A DNA stretch of 64,000 nt from Calidifontibacter indicus (GTDB lineage Bacteria; Actinomycetota; Actinomycetes; Actinomycetales; Dermatophilaceae), in assembly GCF_003386865.1 (NCBI RefSeq), contig NZ_QTUA01000001.1, positions 3,224,001-3,288,000 of the forward strand, written 5' to 3'. Position numbers and translations under genes: made by a program. This document shows positions 8,816 through 16,757 of the stretch, in pieces. The notes beneath the pieces are model-generated. The model saw only the letters and a list, made by a program, of their open reading frames with translations, was not told where the DNA came from and did not search any database. The stretch's first letter is position 1. Every line of letters begins with the position of its first letter.

Positions 8816-8942
8816 CTGTCGAGTGTGCTCCCCCGCCGGCACGCGCACCCGGGTTTCGGCAAGACCCGCCGCCGCACCCGCGGGGCCGGTGCAGCATGCT
8901 GGACGCACGCAACTGCGACCGAGAAGTCGACGAGGAGAAACG

Positions 8943-9275
8943 ATGATCCTGATCAACGTCCGCATGCCGATCCGCGAGGACAAGCTCACCGAGTGGAACG
9001 AACTGTCCGCCGCGTACGCCGACGCCGTGAACGCCGAGGAAGGTTGTCTCTTCTTCGAATTCGCGCGCAGCGAGCAAGACCCCAACACCTGGGTCTGCAT
9101 CGAGGGTTATGTCGACCACGCTGCCGGCGAGGAGCACATGAAGCAGCAGCACGTGTCCGACTTCTTCGGCACGCTGCCCGACTTCGTCTCGGCGCGCCCG
9201 GAGATCATCTACACCGACGCCAAGGGCGTCGACGGCTTCGGGCCGATGGGCGAGGTCGAGCCGCGCGAGGGCTGA
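8943..9275 (+). CDS. Antibiotic biosynthesis monooxygenase (ABM) family protein
   Basis: This 110-residue dimeric alpha+beta-barrel protein begins MILINVRMPIREDKLTEWNEL. It has the ABM features NAEEGCLFFEFARS and EGYVDHAAGEEHMKQQHVSDFF. Relatives include quinol and heme monooxygenases (YgiN type) that work without cofactors, but many small ABM proteins have no known substrate. A gaggag site lies 5 bp upstream of the ATG. A hairpin at 9289 ends the unit. Confidence 0.88.
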   Translation: MILINVRMPIREDKLTEWNELSAAYADAVNAEEGCLFFEFARSEQDPNTWVCIEGYVDHAAGEEHMKQQHVSDFFGTLPDFVSARPEIIYTDAKGVDGFGPMGEVEPREG

Positions 9276-9288
9276 CCGACCCGACCCA

Positions 9289-9326
9289 CAGGCGAGCCCA
9301 CCGGCCATATCCGGTGGGCTCACCTG
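9289..9326. terminator. Bidirectional hairpin between convergent genes
   Basis: Arms of 16 bp with one mismatch surround a 6-nt ccatat loop, between the stops of the ABM gene (+) and the Tat-exported protein gene (-). No T-run follows on either side. Confidence 0.7.
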
Positions 9327-9339
9327 CGTCCGCGCACTG

Positions 9340-10272
9340 TCAGCTGTAGTAACCGATCACGTCGATGATCACCTGTGTCGACCCGCCGCCACCGGCGCGC
9401 ACGGAGACGATCCGGGAGTCGTTGACCGCCGAGACCGTCGTCACCGCGAAGGTCTGCCCCGAGGCGAACCAGTTGAGGTTGGAGTTGCCCGGCCAGGACG
9501 CCCCGCCGCGGAACAGCGCGAGATACCCGGACGCGGTTGTGCCCGTGATCGTGACGCTGACGGTCACCGCGGACGCACCGGCCGGCACCCCGGTCATCGC
9601 GATGTTGCGCTGGTTGCCGCCGGCCAGCGGACCGTCGCCGGACCGCGAGTCGTAGGCCCGCACGGGCGAGGCGAGCACGTGGAACTGGCCGGCGCTCGTC
9701 CGCCCGGCGAGCTTGCGCCACTGCCCCGGGGCGCCCGACACCACGCAGGCCCACAGGTCGCCGCTCGCATCCGCGACGATCTCACCGGCCGAGTGGGCGT
9801 CGCCGCGACCGCGGGGCGCGGTGCCGCCCGGGACGAACTGCAGGTTGGCGCGACCGCCGCTCGCCTTGACTCCAACCGCGCCTGCGGCGGCCGTGCCGAG
9901 CACACCGACGCCGGTGAAGTCGCTGTTGCCCCAAATGCCTGCGCCGGTGCCCTTGCCGTCACCACGGATGCCGTTGCCGTTGATGGTCGAGTTGCGGTTA
10001 TCGGCCCAGAACAACGTCGGCTCCGACGTCAGCGGGTTCGTCGCGAAGATTCCCGACGTCGTGCCGTTGGCGAGGTAGGTCATGTTCGATGCGAACACGG
10101 CGCGACCCGCCAGCATCGCGTCGTTGGTGGCGGCCTTCGACGCGGGCGCCATCATCAAGCCGGCGCCCGCGCCGACACCAGTGACAGCCAGACCCCTCAG
10201 GATGTTCCGCCGGGTCGAACTGCCTTGCGTCTGTTGGGTTTCCGTTTCGGTCCGTGCAGTGTGCTGAGCCAT
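9340..10272 (-). CDS. Tat-exported surface protein, beta-rich C-terminal domain
   Basis: This is a 310-residue exported protein of unknown function. A twin-arginine signal (STRRNILRGLAVTGVGAGAGLM, trimmed here) occupies about residues 19-40. The middle region is Gly/Asn-rich with short repeats (NGNGIRGDGKGTGAGIWG), like right-handed beta-helix or phage-tail-like surface proteins. The C-terminus (AYDSRSGDGPLAGG ... SNLNWFASGQTFAVTT ... QVIIDVIGYYS) matches a beta-sandwich tail common in exported actinobacterial proteins. ATG 10272 has a ggggag site. The frame stays open to 10713, but that stretch does not look protein-like. The convergent ABM gene is unrelated. Confidence 0.8.
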   Translation of the reverse strand: MAQHTARTETETQQTQGSSTRRNILRGLAVTGVGAGAGLMMAPASKAATNDAMLAGRAVFASNMTYLANGTTSGIFATNPLTSEPTLFWADNRNSTINGNGIRGDGKGTGAGIWGNSDFTGVGVLGTAAAGAVGVKASGGRANLQFVPGGTAPRGRGDAHSAGEIVADASGDLWACVVSGAPGQWRKLAGRTSAGQFHVLASPVRAYDSRSGDGPLAGGNQRNIAMTGVPAGASAVTVSVTITGTTASGYLALFRGGASWPGNSNLNWFASGQTFAVTTVSAVNDSRIVSVRAGGGGSTQVIIDVIGYYS

Positions 10273-10711
10273 GGCTCCACTCCCCCTGAGCGTGAGACGC
10301 GGACTGCTTCCGCATCCCGATTTCTCAGAGTCCCACCGCCGTGGGCCCGCGGTCCTCGGATTCGCCGAACCTGTGAGATCGCAGGGAGGCAACCGGGTCA
10401 GCGACCGTGCCGCTTGGGCAGCTTCGGCAGCTGTGTCGGCCGGCCGTGGAGCGCGGTGATCAGCGTGCCGAAATCCTTGTCCATCGCCGCGGTGCGACCG
10501 AACGAGGTCAGGTTCATCACCGGCTTCATCCGCGTTCGCGGTTCGTCGTGTTTCGACGATCGCCCCGTACGTGGTTCGCGGGCCGACGCGCATGCTGCGC
10601 ACCGGTTCTTCATCCATAGTGGTGCGGTTCGCGAGCGTTGTGCAGAGGAAGGTTTCATCCTGGGAGGGATCCCTCCCACCCAGGCTTGCGCGGCTCGGCG
10701 ATGATCGCTGC
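10273..10711. other. 439-bp intergenic region, no convincing gene
   Basis: This gap between two divergent genes holds a perfect 18-bp palindrome (10661-10678). It also has a short minus-strand frame at 10398-10517 (39 codons, ending LPKLPKRHGR) that lacks a ribosome site. That frame might be a decayed gene end. No promoter could be assigned with confidence. Confidence 0.4.
10661..10678. promoter_or_regulatory. Perfect 18-bp palindrome upstream of maoC-like gene
   Basis: TGGGAGGGATCCCTCCCA is fully self-complementary and lies 33 bp before the MaoC start codon. It may be an operator or a leader hairpin. Confidence 0.5.
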
Positions 10712-11182
10712 ATGACGAACGTGAGCGGATCCCCTGCCGACTGGTACTTCGAGGACTTCGCCGAAGGTCAGGCCTTCCGCACCCTCAGCCGCACGATCAC
10801 CGAGGCCGACATCGTCACCTTCGCCGGTTGGAGCTGGGACACCAACCCGGTGCACACCGACGCCGTCGACGCCGCCGGCGGACGGTTCGCAGCCCCCATC
10901 GCGCACGGCATGCTCGGCCTGTCGGTGGCGATGGGACTCGCCTCCCGCCTGGGCATCTTCGAGCGCTGTTCGATCGCGTTGCTCGGGGTCGACGACTGGC
11001 GGTTCGAGCAGCCCGTCCACATCGGCGACACCGTCACCTGCACCGTCACGATCCTGTCGGTGCGCGCCACCAACGACGGCCGCGCCGGCATCCTCGACCG
11101 GGAGTTCGTGCTCACCAACCAGCACGGCGCCGTCGTGCAGCGCGGACGGATCGGGCTGATGGTGTCGCGCCGTCCGGCCTGA
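10712..11182 (+). CDS. MaoC-like hotdog-fold dehydratase
   Basis: This 156-residue single-hotdog protein is of the MaoC (R-specific enoyl-CoA hydratase) family. The block ITEADIVTFAGWSWDTNPVH carries the family Asp/His pair, and FAAPIAHGMLGLSVAMGL is the conserved helix. Members hydrate enoyl-CoAs or act as thioester-binding subunits. No acyl-CoA partner gene is adjacent here, although an acyl-CoA dehydrogenase pair lies 7 kb away. No clear ribosome site precedes the ATG, so leaderless or weak initiation is possible. Confidence 0.87.
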   Translation: MTNVSGSPADWYFEDFAEGQAFRTLSRTITEADIVTFAGWSWDTNPVHTDAVDAAGGRFAAPIAHGMLGLSVAMGLASRLGIFERCSIALLGVDDWRFEQPVHIGDTVTCTVTILSVRATNDGRAGILDREFVLTNQHGAVVQRGRIGLMVSRRPA

Positions 11183-11252
11183 GCACTGTGGCAAACGCTG
11201 GCTGCCGGGTTCCGATCGCACGCCCGCGTGACCTCGTCCGCCCACCCGGGCG

Positions 11253-11381
11253 CTACCAGCCTGGAACGATGAGCGACGCACTGGACGACGGCCCGTTCTT
11301 CCACTCGTCCGGACCGAACTCCGGGACGGGGCGATCGACCACTTCGTCCTCGTTGTTTCGGGCATAGATCACGGCGCGCAT
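11253..11381 (-). CDS. Small ORF, resolvase-like N-terminus
   Basis: A 42-codon ORF starts MRAVIYARNNEDEVVDRP and ends with the stop at 11253. The start has a ggagg site with 6-nt spacing, so translation is plausible. The first eight residues resemble the N-terminus of serine recombinases (RAVIYARVS...), but the rest (EFGPDEWKNGPSSS) does not match that family. It is either a remnant of a recombinase or a genuine small protein. It sits at the edge of the toxin-antitoxin patch. Confidence 0.45.
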   Translation of the reverse strand: MRAVIYARNNEDEVVDRPVPEFGPDEWKNGPSSSASLIVPGW

Positions 11382-11476
11382 GTCATGCCTCCGGGGCTAT
11401 CCGATGACTAGCGGGTTCGTTGGCAAAGCTACCCGCGCGCCGGCCGGGCGATCCAGGGATTGGCCGTACTACCGGA

Positions 11477-11902
11477 CTACGAGTCGACCTGCCACGGATC
11501 GACCACTTCGACGCCGGTGTGCGCGAAGTCCTTCACGTTGCGCGTAGCGCAGGTTGCTCCGTGCGCCAGACAGATCGCAGCGATCTGCGCGGCGGCGGTA
11601 CTGATGGGCGCTCCCGCGCTCTCCCGAGCCACGAGCACATCGGCGTAGCGGTCGGCCGCCACGTCGTCGAACGGCAGCACCGCACGACTCCCCCGGTACG
11701 GCTCGAGCGCTGATTCGAGTTGACTCGCCAGCGCTGTCCTGCGACGACCATGGGGCAACCTCCGCACGCCGGCGAGCAATTCAGCGAGCGTCACGGACGT
11801 GATCGCAACATCCCCTGCCAGCGACGCGAGCCAGCCCACGACGGGCGCTTCCGGCGAGGGCCGAAACAGCTCCGAAATGACGTTCGTGTCGAGGACGATC
11901 AC
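11477..11902 (-). CDS. vapC: PIN-domain toxin, VapC/FitB type, catalytic Asp replaced
   Basis: This 141-residue PIN-domain RNase is of the FitB branch. The acidic site should comprise four residues. D5 (VLDTNVISE), E41 (TLAELLAGV) and D125 (TRNVKDF) are present. The third Asp, normally in A-D-x-x-I-A-A, is Ala104 (STAAAQIAAI). Loss of this metal ligand usually abolishes activity, so the toxin may be inactive. The gene overlaps its antitoxin by 4 bp (ATGA), the standard arrangement for co-translation. Confidence 0.88.
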   Translation of the reverse strand: MIVLDTNVISELFRPSPEAPVVGWLASLAGDVAITSVTLAELLAGVRRLPHGRRRTALASQLESALEPYRGSRAVLPFDDVAADRYADVLVARESAGAPISTAAAQIAAICLAHGATCATRNVKDFAHTGVEVVDPWQVDS

Positions 11903-12132
11903 CCGAAGTCCACCGACCGTGCGACATCGTCACGCGCTGGGACGGGCAGTTCTTCGACACCGCCGGCCTCAAGAGCGGCAGCCAGCAACGCCATCCCGAT
12001 GTGCGGTCGTCGAGCCGCGCGCGTGAGGATGTCGCGCACCTCGGCCTCCATGGACCGTCCGTGCTCCTTCGCCTGCGCGGCGAGTTGCTGCTTCACTGCC
12101 TCGTCGAGACCGCGAACAATGATGGATGACAT
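11899..12132 (-). CDS. vapB: Antitoxin, FitA/VapB type (ribbon-helix-helix)
   Basis: This 77-residue antitoxin has an N-terminal ribbon-helix-helix (SSIIVRGLDEAVKQQLAAQA, KEHGRSMEAEVRDILTRA) for operator binding. Its C-terminal tail (EELPVPARDDVARSVDFG) would wrap the toxin. ATG 12132 is preferred over the upstream TTG at 12138 because the aggagg site is 9 bp from it. The pair probably represses its own promoter just upstream. Confidence 0.88.
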   Translation of the reverse strand: MSSIIVRGLDEAVKQQLAAQAKEHGRSMEAEVRDILTRAARRPHIGMALLAAALEAGGVEELPVPARDDVARSVDFG

Positions 12133-12213
12133 CGGCAACCACCTCCTCTGATATCAGTCATGATAGCGGTGCCGCAACGGCGTTGCCAGAGGCGAGGACG
12201 TGCACTGCGACAA

Positions 12214-12248
12214 CGCCCCGGTCGCCTCAATGCGCAGTGACCGGGGCG
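12214..12248. terminator. Hairpin terminator downstream of the kinase remnant
   Basis: Perfect 10-bp arms (cgccccggtc and complement) surround a 15-nt loop, 79 bp beyond the stop of the minus-strand kinase frame. Confidence 0.6.
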
Positions 12249-12326
12249 AATGCTCGGACGTGCCAGCAGAGTCCAGCGTCAGACGGCGCGACTGAACGTC
12301 AGCCGAGGGACCCGGGGCGGCAACTA

Positions 12327-12853
12327 TCACTCGAACGTCGTGCCGAGGTGTGCCGCGAGAGCATCTGCGATCTCGTCCGCAGTCCGCCCCGTCGTATCGA
12401 ACTCCGCAACCTCATCCGACCACTCGGCATAGCCGGCGCGTCGGTGTTGCACGTCCGGCCAGGTCGGTTCGCCGACGTGGGCGAGACCACGATCCCTGCC
12501 GCTGAGCCGCTGCTCATGCTCGAGAGCATCGGAGATCGTGAGGTGCACGAACTCGAGGCGCGCGTTGGCGCGCGACGCCGCCCCCGCCAGGTCTGACGCG
12601 CTTCTTCGCTGTCGTTGACCGCATCGACCACGACGTCGCGGCCGAGCCGCAGGTTCTGCTCCGCCATCGCGCCGACCGCCTCGTAGGCGGCAACGCCCAC
12701 CTGCCAGCCCGAAGGCAGGCCACAGGCGAGGATCGACTCCTCCACCGGATCGATGGACAGATGCACCGCCCCGTCACGGCTGGCCACAGCCGCCGCGATG
12801 CTGGACTTACCGACGCCGGGCAAGCCCGAGATCGCAATGAGCCGGGGCGTCAC
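12327..12853 (-). pseudogene. P-loop kinase (AAA_33-like), frameshifted
   Basis: The first frame gives an ATP-binding N-terminus with Walker A ISGLPGVGKSSIAAAV (about residue 8), then LSIDPVEESIL and DVVVDAVNDSEEARQTW. Near 12590 sense continues only in another frame: DLAGAASRANARLEFVHLT, then GEPTWPDVQHRRAGYAEW and TADEIADALAAHLG. Joined, the two parts give about 175 residues, the length of small AAA_33/zeta-like kinases. The break lies between two similar 'acctggcg' strings, so a small deletion between repeats is plausible. The start overlaps the higA stop by 4 bp, so the gene was once part of that operon. Confidence 0.8.
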
Positions 12854-13152
12854 GCCGACTGCAGCGGTGCGATCGCCGCGACCTGATCGGCGACTCGCTC
12901 CTCCGCAACCTCCAAGTCATACCTGGTCTGCAGATTGAGCCAGAACTGCGGGTCCACCCCGAAGTAGCGCCCGAGGCGCAGCGCAATGTCCGCCGTGATG
13001 GCGCGCTTGCCGTGCACGATCTCGTTGATGCGCCGGGGTGGCACGCCGATCCCCACCGCCAGCTTGTTCTGCGTGATCCCGAAGCCCTTGATGAAGTCCT
13101 CCATGAGGACCTCACCCGGGTGGATCGGCGGGTAGAGCGTGCCGGACATCAT
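12850..13152 (-). CDS. higA: HigA-type XRE antitoxin
   Basis: This 100-residue protein of the addiction-module antidote family (HigA) reads PPIHPGEVLMEDFIKGFGIT, then an XRE helix-turn-helix QNKLAVGIGVPPRRINEIVH, then GKRAITADIALRLGRYFG. It binds DNA and normally neutralises HigB. It follows the HigB remnant by 6 bp with a gagggatg ribosome site, matching the usual toxin-first higBA order. With the toxin truncated it is now an orphan antitoxin or plain repressor. Confidence 0.88.
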   Translation of the reverse strand: MMSGTLYPPIHPGEVLMEDFIKGFGITQNKLAVGIGVPPRRINEIVHGKRAITADIALRLGRYFGVDPQFWLNLQTRYDLEVAEERVADQVAAIAPLQSA

Positions 13153-13158
13153 CCCTCC

Positions 13159-13287
13159 TCAGTGGTAGTCGACGATCTCGACGTCTTCAGCGCCGACGTC
13201 CGTCCAGCGGAAGCAGATCCGCCACTGATCGTTGATGCGGAGGCTGTGTTGACCCGCCCGAAGGATCTGATCACCTGACCACCGCAT
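13159..13287 (-). pseudogene. HigB toxin, C-terminal remnant
   Basis: The 42 codons GQHSLRINDQWRICFRWTDV (about residues 12-31) plus GAEDVEIVDYH match the C-terminal half of HigB/RelE toxins, which are usually about 92 residues. The N-terminal half is missing: upstream codons are unrelated, and the frame ends against the 3' end of ychF about 20 bp away. An ATG at 13287 could start a stump, but no ribosome site is seen. The truncation suggests a deletion at the ychF junction. Confidence 0.75.
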
Positions 13288-13307
13288 AACGCAGCACGTC
13301 AATAGCG

Positions 13308-14387
13308 CTAGACGTTAAACCGGAACTCCACCACATCGCCGTCCTGCATGACGTAGTCCTTGCCCTCCATCCGGGCCTTGCCCTTGGCACGCGCCTCGGC
13401 CACCGACCCGGCCTCGACGAGATCGTCGAAGCTGATGACCTCGGCCTTGATGAAGCCCTTCTGGAAGTCGGTGTGGATGACACCGGCGGCCTGCGGGGCG
13501 GTCCAGCCCTTGCGGATGGTCCAGGCGCGGGTCTCCTTGGGGCCGGCGGTCAGGTAGGTCTGCAGGCCGAGCGTGTTGAAGCCCTTGTGCGCGAGCTGGT
13601 CGAGGCCGGGCTCGGTGATGCCGACCGACTCCAGCAGCTCGCGGGCCTCCTCCTCGTCGAGCTCGGCCACCTCCGACTCGAGCTGGGCGTTGAGGAAGAT
13701 CGCGTCGGCCGGCGCGACGAGCGCGGACATCTCGGCCTGGAAGGCCTCGTCGGTGAGCTGGCTCTCGTCGACGTTGAACACGTAGATGAACGGCTTGGTG
13801 GTGAGCAGGCCGAGTTCGCGGACGGCGTCGAGGTCGACCTCGCCCGGGTGCTTGGAGATCGGGTCGCCCGACTCGAGGATCTTCTGGGCAGCGACGGCGG
13901 CGTCGAGCACCGACTTGTCGGTCTTCTTGCCCTTGACCTCCTTGTCGAGGCGGGGCACCGCCTTCTCCAGGGTCTGCAGGTCGGCCAGCACCAACTCGGT
14001 GTTGATGGTCTCCAGGTCGGACGCCGGCGACACCTTGCCGTCGACGTGGTGCACGTCGTCGTCGACGAACGCGCGCACCACCTGGCAGATCGCGTCGGCC
14101 TCGCGGATGTTGGCGAGGAACTTGTTGCCCAAGCCCTCACCTTCCGAGGCGCCCTTGACGATGCCGGCGATGTCGACGAACGACACGGTTGCGGGCAGGA
14201 TCGCCTGCGACCCGAAGATGCCCGCGAGCACCTTCAGCCGCGGATCGGGCAGCGGGACCACCCCGACGTTGGGCTCGATCGTCGCGAACGGGTAGTTCGC
14301 TGCGAGCACGTTGTTCTTGGTCAGGGCGTTGAACATGGTGGACTTGCCGACGTTGGGCAGTCCGACGATTCCGATGGTGAGGGCCAC
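13308..14387 (-). CDS. ychF: Ribosome-binding ATPase YchF
   Basis: This 359-residue Obg-related ATPase associates with ribosomes and is linked to stress and translation control. Motifs are G1 GLPNVGKST (about residue 8), G3 VDIAGI, and an altered G4 reading NVDE in place of NKxD, which explains the family's preference for ATP over GTP. The C-terminal TGS-like domain ends FIKAEVISFDDLVEAGS ... DGDVVEFRFNV. It is conserved housekeeping, and the truncated higB abuts its 3' end. Confidence 0.96.
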   Translation of the reverse strand: MALTIGIVGLPNVGKSTMFNALTKNNVLAANYPFATIEPNVGVVPLPDPRLKVLAGIFGSQAILPATVSFVDIAGIVKGASEGEGLGNKFLANIREADAICQVVRAFVDDDVHHVDGKVSPASDLETINTELVLADLQTLEKAVPRLDKEVKGKKTDKSVLDAAVAAQKILESGDPISKHPGEVDLDAVRELGLLTTKPFIYVFNVDESQLTDEAFQAEMSALVAPADAIFLNAQLESEVAELDEEEARELLESVGITEPGLDQLAHKGFNTLGLQTYLTAGPKETRAWTIRKGWTAPQAAGVIHTDFQKGFIKAEVISFDDLVEAGSVAEARAKGKARMEGKDYVMQDGDVVEFRFNV

Positions 14388-14417
14388 GGGACAAGGAGTC
14401 TAACTACCCTTTGCGCC

Positions 14418-15392
14418 ATGCTCGTCCACCTGCGGCTCACCGTGCCCCGCGAACTGGTCGATCCGGTGCTGGGTCTGCTGACCGAAAACCCGGTCGTCAC
14501 CAACCTCGTACGGTTCCCGAACGCGTCCGTCGCACCGTCCGGAGACCTCATCGAGGCCGACGTCGCCCGCGAGGCGGCGAGTTCGCTGCTGGACGACCTG
14601 TCAGCCACCGGACTCGACGACGCCGGCGGGATCGTGCTGATGCCGCTCAGCGCCGCCCCGTTCAAACGGGCCTACGAGGTGGAGGAGGCTGCCGCGGGCG
14701 ACCCCGACGACGCCGTCGTGTGGGACGTCATCAAGGCGCAGGCGGCGGCCTCGGTGCGTCCGACGATCACCTTCCACCTGTTCCTGTTGGTCGCGACGCT
14801 GATCGCCGGCATCGCCGTGCTGACCGACTCCTCGATCCTCGTCGTCGGCGCGATGGTGGTCGGCCCGGAGTTCTCGACGGTCGCCGCGATCTGCACCGGC
14901 ATCGTGCTCGGCAAGCCGCGGCTGGTCGCCGGCGGGCTCAAGTTGCTCGTGTTCGGGTTCGCGGCGGTGATCACGGTGACCGCCCTGATCGCCACGGGTG
15001 GCGCGCTGCTGGATTGGTTCGACGCCGCCGACCTCACCCGGGCCCGTCCGCAGACCGGTTTCATCTACCGTCCGGACCGCTGGTCGCTGATGGTCGCGTT
15101 CCTTGCCGGCATCGCGGGAGTGCTCGCGCTGTCGTCGGACAAGGCGAATGCCCTTGTGGGAGTGTTCATCTCGGTGACGACGGTGCCCGCAGCGGCCAAC
15201 CTCGCGCTCGGCCTGGCGTTGTGGGCCACCGACGAGATCAAGGGCTCGCTGGCTCAGCTCGGTGTCAACATCGTCGGCATGATCGTGGCCGGCACCCTCA
15301 CCCTGTTGGTGCAGCGTTTCGCATGGGTGCACGTCGATCGTGCGTCGCAGCGATTGTTCCGGACGTCACGGTCGTCGACGTCGCCGCAGTAG
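14418..15392 (+). CDS. DUF389 membrane protein
   Basis: This 324-residue DUF389-family protein has a soluble N-terminal domain (about residues 1-115) and then about six membrane segments. One carries FHLFLLVATLIAGIAVLTDS followed by the family block VVGAMVVGPEFSTVAAIC; others include VAFLAGIAGVLALSSDKANAL and GVFISVTTVPAAANLALGLA. Function is unknown in bacteria. It diverges from ychF across 30 bp, so the promoters must overlap or the gene is leaderless. Confidence 0.85.
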   Translation: MLVHLRLTVPRELVDPVLGLLTENPVVTNLVRFPNASVAPSGDLIEADVAREAASSLLDDLSATGLDDAGGIVLMPLSAAPFKRAYEVEEAAAGDPDDAVVWDVIKAQAAASVRPTITFHLFLLVATLIAGIAVLTDSSILVVGAMVVGPEFSTVAAICTGIVLGKPRLVAGGLKLLVFGFAAVITVTALIATGGALLDWFDAADLTRARPQTGFIYRPDRWSLMVAFLAGIAGVLALSSDKANALVGVFISVTTVPAAANLALGLALWATDEIKGSLAQLGVNIVGMIVAGTLTLLVQRFAWVHVDRASQRLFRTSRSSTSPQ

Positions 15393-15413
15393 GTGTCGCC
15401 GCGGTAGAGGCGG

Positions 15414-16013
15414 TCAGTGGTGCTCCTGCCAGCAGGCAATGACGTCGGCTGCGATCGAGTAGGCGAAATCGCGCCGACTCCGCTCGAATGGGCCGATCGG
15501 TGGGGTCATCCAAGTGCTGTCCACACGCAGCGTGAAGGCATCGCGCGCGAAGAGCACAACCCCCGAGTCCGCTTGTGCAGCAGGCAGACCGAACGCCGCC
15601 AGCCCGATGATCGGGCGCGCTCCGGCCAGTTGCGACCGTTGTGTCGCCAAGCTCTGTGCCGCAGCCGCCTGCGACCCGTGAGCGAGCACGACGAGCACCA
15701 ACGGCCCGTCCGGGAGCCGGAAGGTGCACTCGAACCGCTTTCCGTCCCAACTGCTCGCCCCTTCAGGCTCGTGTCCGAGTCGGAGTTGGCGCTGCAAGCT
15801 CTCCCCGATCTCCGGACCGCACACCATCGAGGCCGCAGCCGGCACTGGGACGGACTGGTTGCCGACGACAGTGCTTTGCGAGCTGGTCGCGCTCTGCGCG
15901 CTCCGGGCGGACGGCGACATCCGGCTTTCGGGAGCAGGCTGCTCAGCCGTTGCGCAACCAGCGAGCACCGACAGCGTCGAGAGCACCGCCAGGATCTTCG
16001 ACACGCGCATCAT
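15414..16013 (-). CDS. Predicted lipoprotein, unknown function
   Basis: This 199-residue exported protein has a lipoprotein signal, MMRVSKILAVLSTLSVLAGC, with the lipobox Cys at residue 20. A Ser/Ala-rich linker and a small globular domain follow (CGPEIGESLQRQLRLGH, FECTFRLPDGPLVLVVLAHG). The domain looks like actinobacterial DUF3558-like lipoproteins, but the match is weak. The start at 16013 has a ggag site 7 bp upstream. It lies directly downstream of the sortase gene (17-bp gap) and may be co-transcribed. Confidence 0.75.
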   Translation of the reverse strand: MMRVSKILAVLSTLSVLAGCATAEQPAPESRMSPSARSAQSATSSQSTVVGNQSVPVPAAASMVCGPEIGESLQRQLRLGHEPEGASSWDGKRFECTFRLPDGPLVLVVLAHGSQAAAAQSLATQRSQLAGARPIIGLAAFGLPAAQADSGVVLFARDAFTLRVDSTWMTPPIGPFERSRRDFAYSIAADVIACWQEHH

Positions 16014-16030
16014 CGAGATTCTCCGTTCGG

Positions 16031-16726
16031 TCAGGCCCGATGGGCCGCGACGAGCCGCGCGTAAACGACGATGTTGTCTTCGTAGTGACCGACCGCCCGG
16101 TTGAACTTGCCCCCACAGGTGATCAATCGAAGACCTGCATGATCGAGGTTGCCGTAGACCTTGAGGGTCGGGAACTGAGCCTTGTGATACTGCTCGACGC
16201 CCTCGATCCGGAACACCGCCACCGTGCCGTCGACGCGGGTCACCGAGACGGTCTCGCCCGGCTTGAGTTGGCCGAGCCGGTAGAACACCGACGGGCCGGC
16301 CTTGGCCGAGTCGACGTGACCGACGATCACGGACGGTCCGACCTCCCCGGGCGTCGGCGAGCGGTCCAGCCACCCGGCCGGAGTCTGCAGATCGGCCGCC
16401 GGAATGGCCACCACTGCGTCGCGGTCCAGCCCGTAGGAGGTGAGCGTCTGCTTCTTCAGACCGATCGCCGGCACGTCGAGGCTCACCGGTCGAGAGCGGC
16501 CGAGCACCAGCCCGGTCGTCGGGGCCGGCTTCCCCGACGCCGTTGTCATTGGCGTGCCGGACCCCCTGTCGACCGCCGCCGGCAGTGCGGCGGCGGTCGA
16601 AGGTCGGCTCGGTGGTGCCGGTGTCCGCACAGCCTGCACCACGAGCAGCAATCCGACGAGCGCCATCAACACCGCGCCGACCACCAGGAGACCTCGTACC
16701 GACGATCGGACGTTGTCGATTCGCAT
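16031..16726 (-). CDS. Class F sortase
   Basis: This 231-residue membrane-anchored transpeptidase has an N-terminal signal anchor (LLVVGAVLMALVGLLLVVQA, about residues 13-32), a Pro/Ala linker and a sortase barrel. The catalytic His is in IVGHVDSAKAGPSVFYRLG, the Cys in LRLITCGGKFN, and the terminal Arg probably in VVYARLV. Class F sortases in actinobacteria attach surface proteins, often one dedicated neighbour. The upstream gene encodes a secreted protein with a membrane tail and is the obvious candidate substrate. The start at 16726 lies 31 bp beyond that gene's stop. Confidence 0.9.
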   Translation of the reverse strand: MRIDNVRSSVRGLLVVGAVLMALVGLLLVVQAVRTPAPPSRPSTAAALPAAVDRGSGTPMTTASGKPAPTTGLVLGRSRPVSLDVPAIGLKKQTLTSYGLDRDAVVAIPAADLQTPAGWLDRSPTPGEVGPSVIVGHVDSAKAGPSVFYRLGQLKPGETVSVTRVDGTVAVFRIEGVEQYHKAQFPTLKVYGNLDHAGLRLITCGGKFNRAVGHYEDNIVVYARLVAAHRA

Positions 16727-16757
16727 GGCTCTGCCGCTCGCCGGATTGCAGCGCGGG

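Noticed and set aside
10273-10713. Upstream extension of the Tat-exported protein to 10713
   Set aside because: The extension would bury the Tat signal 150 residues inside the protein. ATG 10272 has a ggggag site and places the signal correctly.
13473-15392. Long plus-strand open frame of 639 codons across ychF and the DUF389 gene
   Set aside because: The first part is antisense to ychF. Only the portion from 14418 is a real gene.
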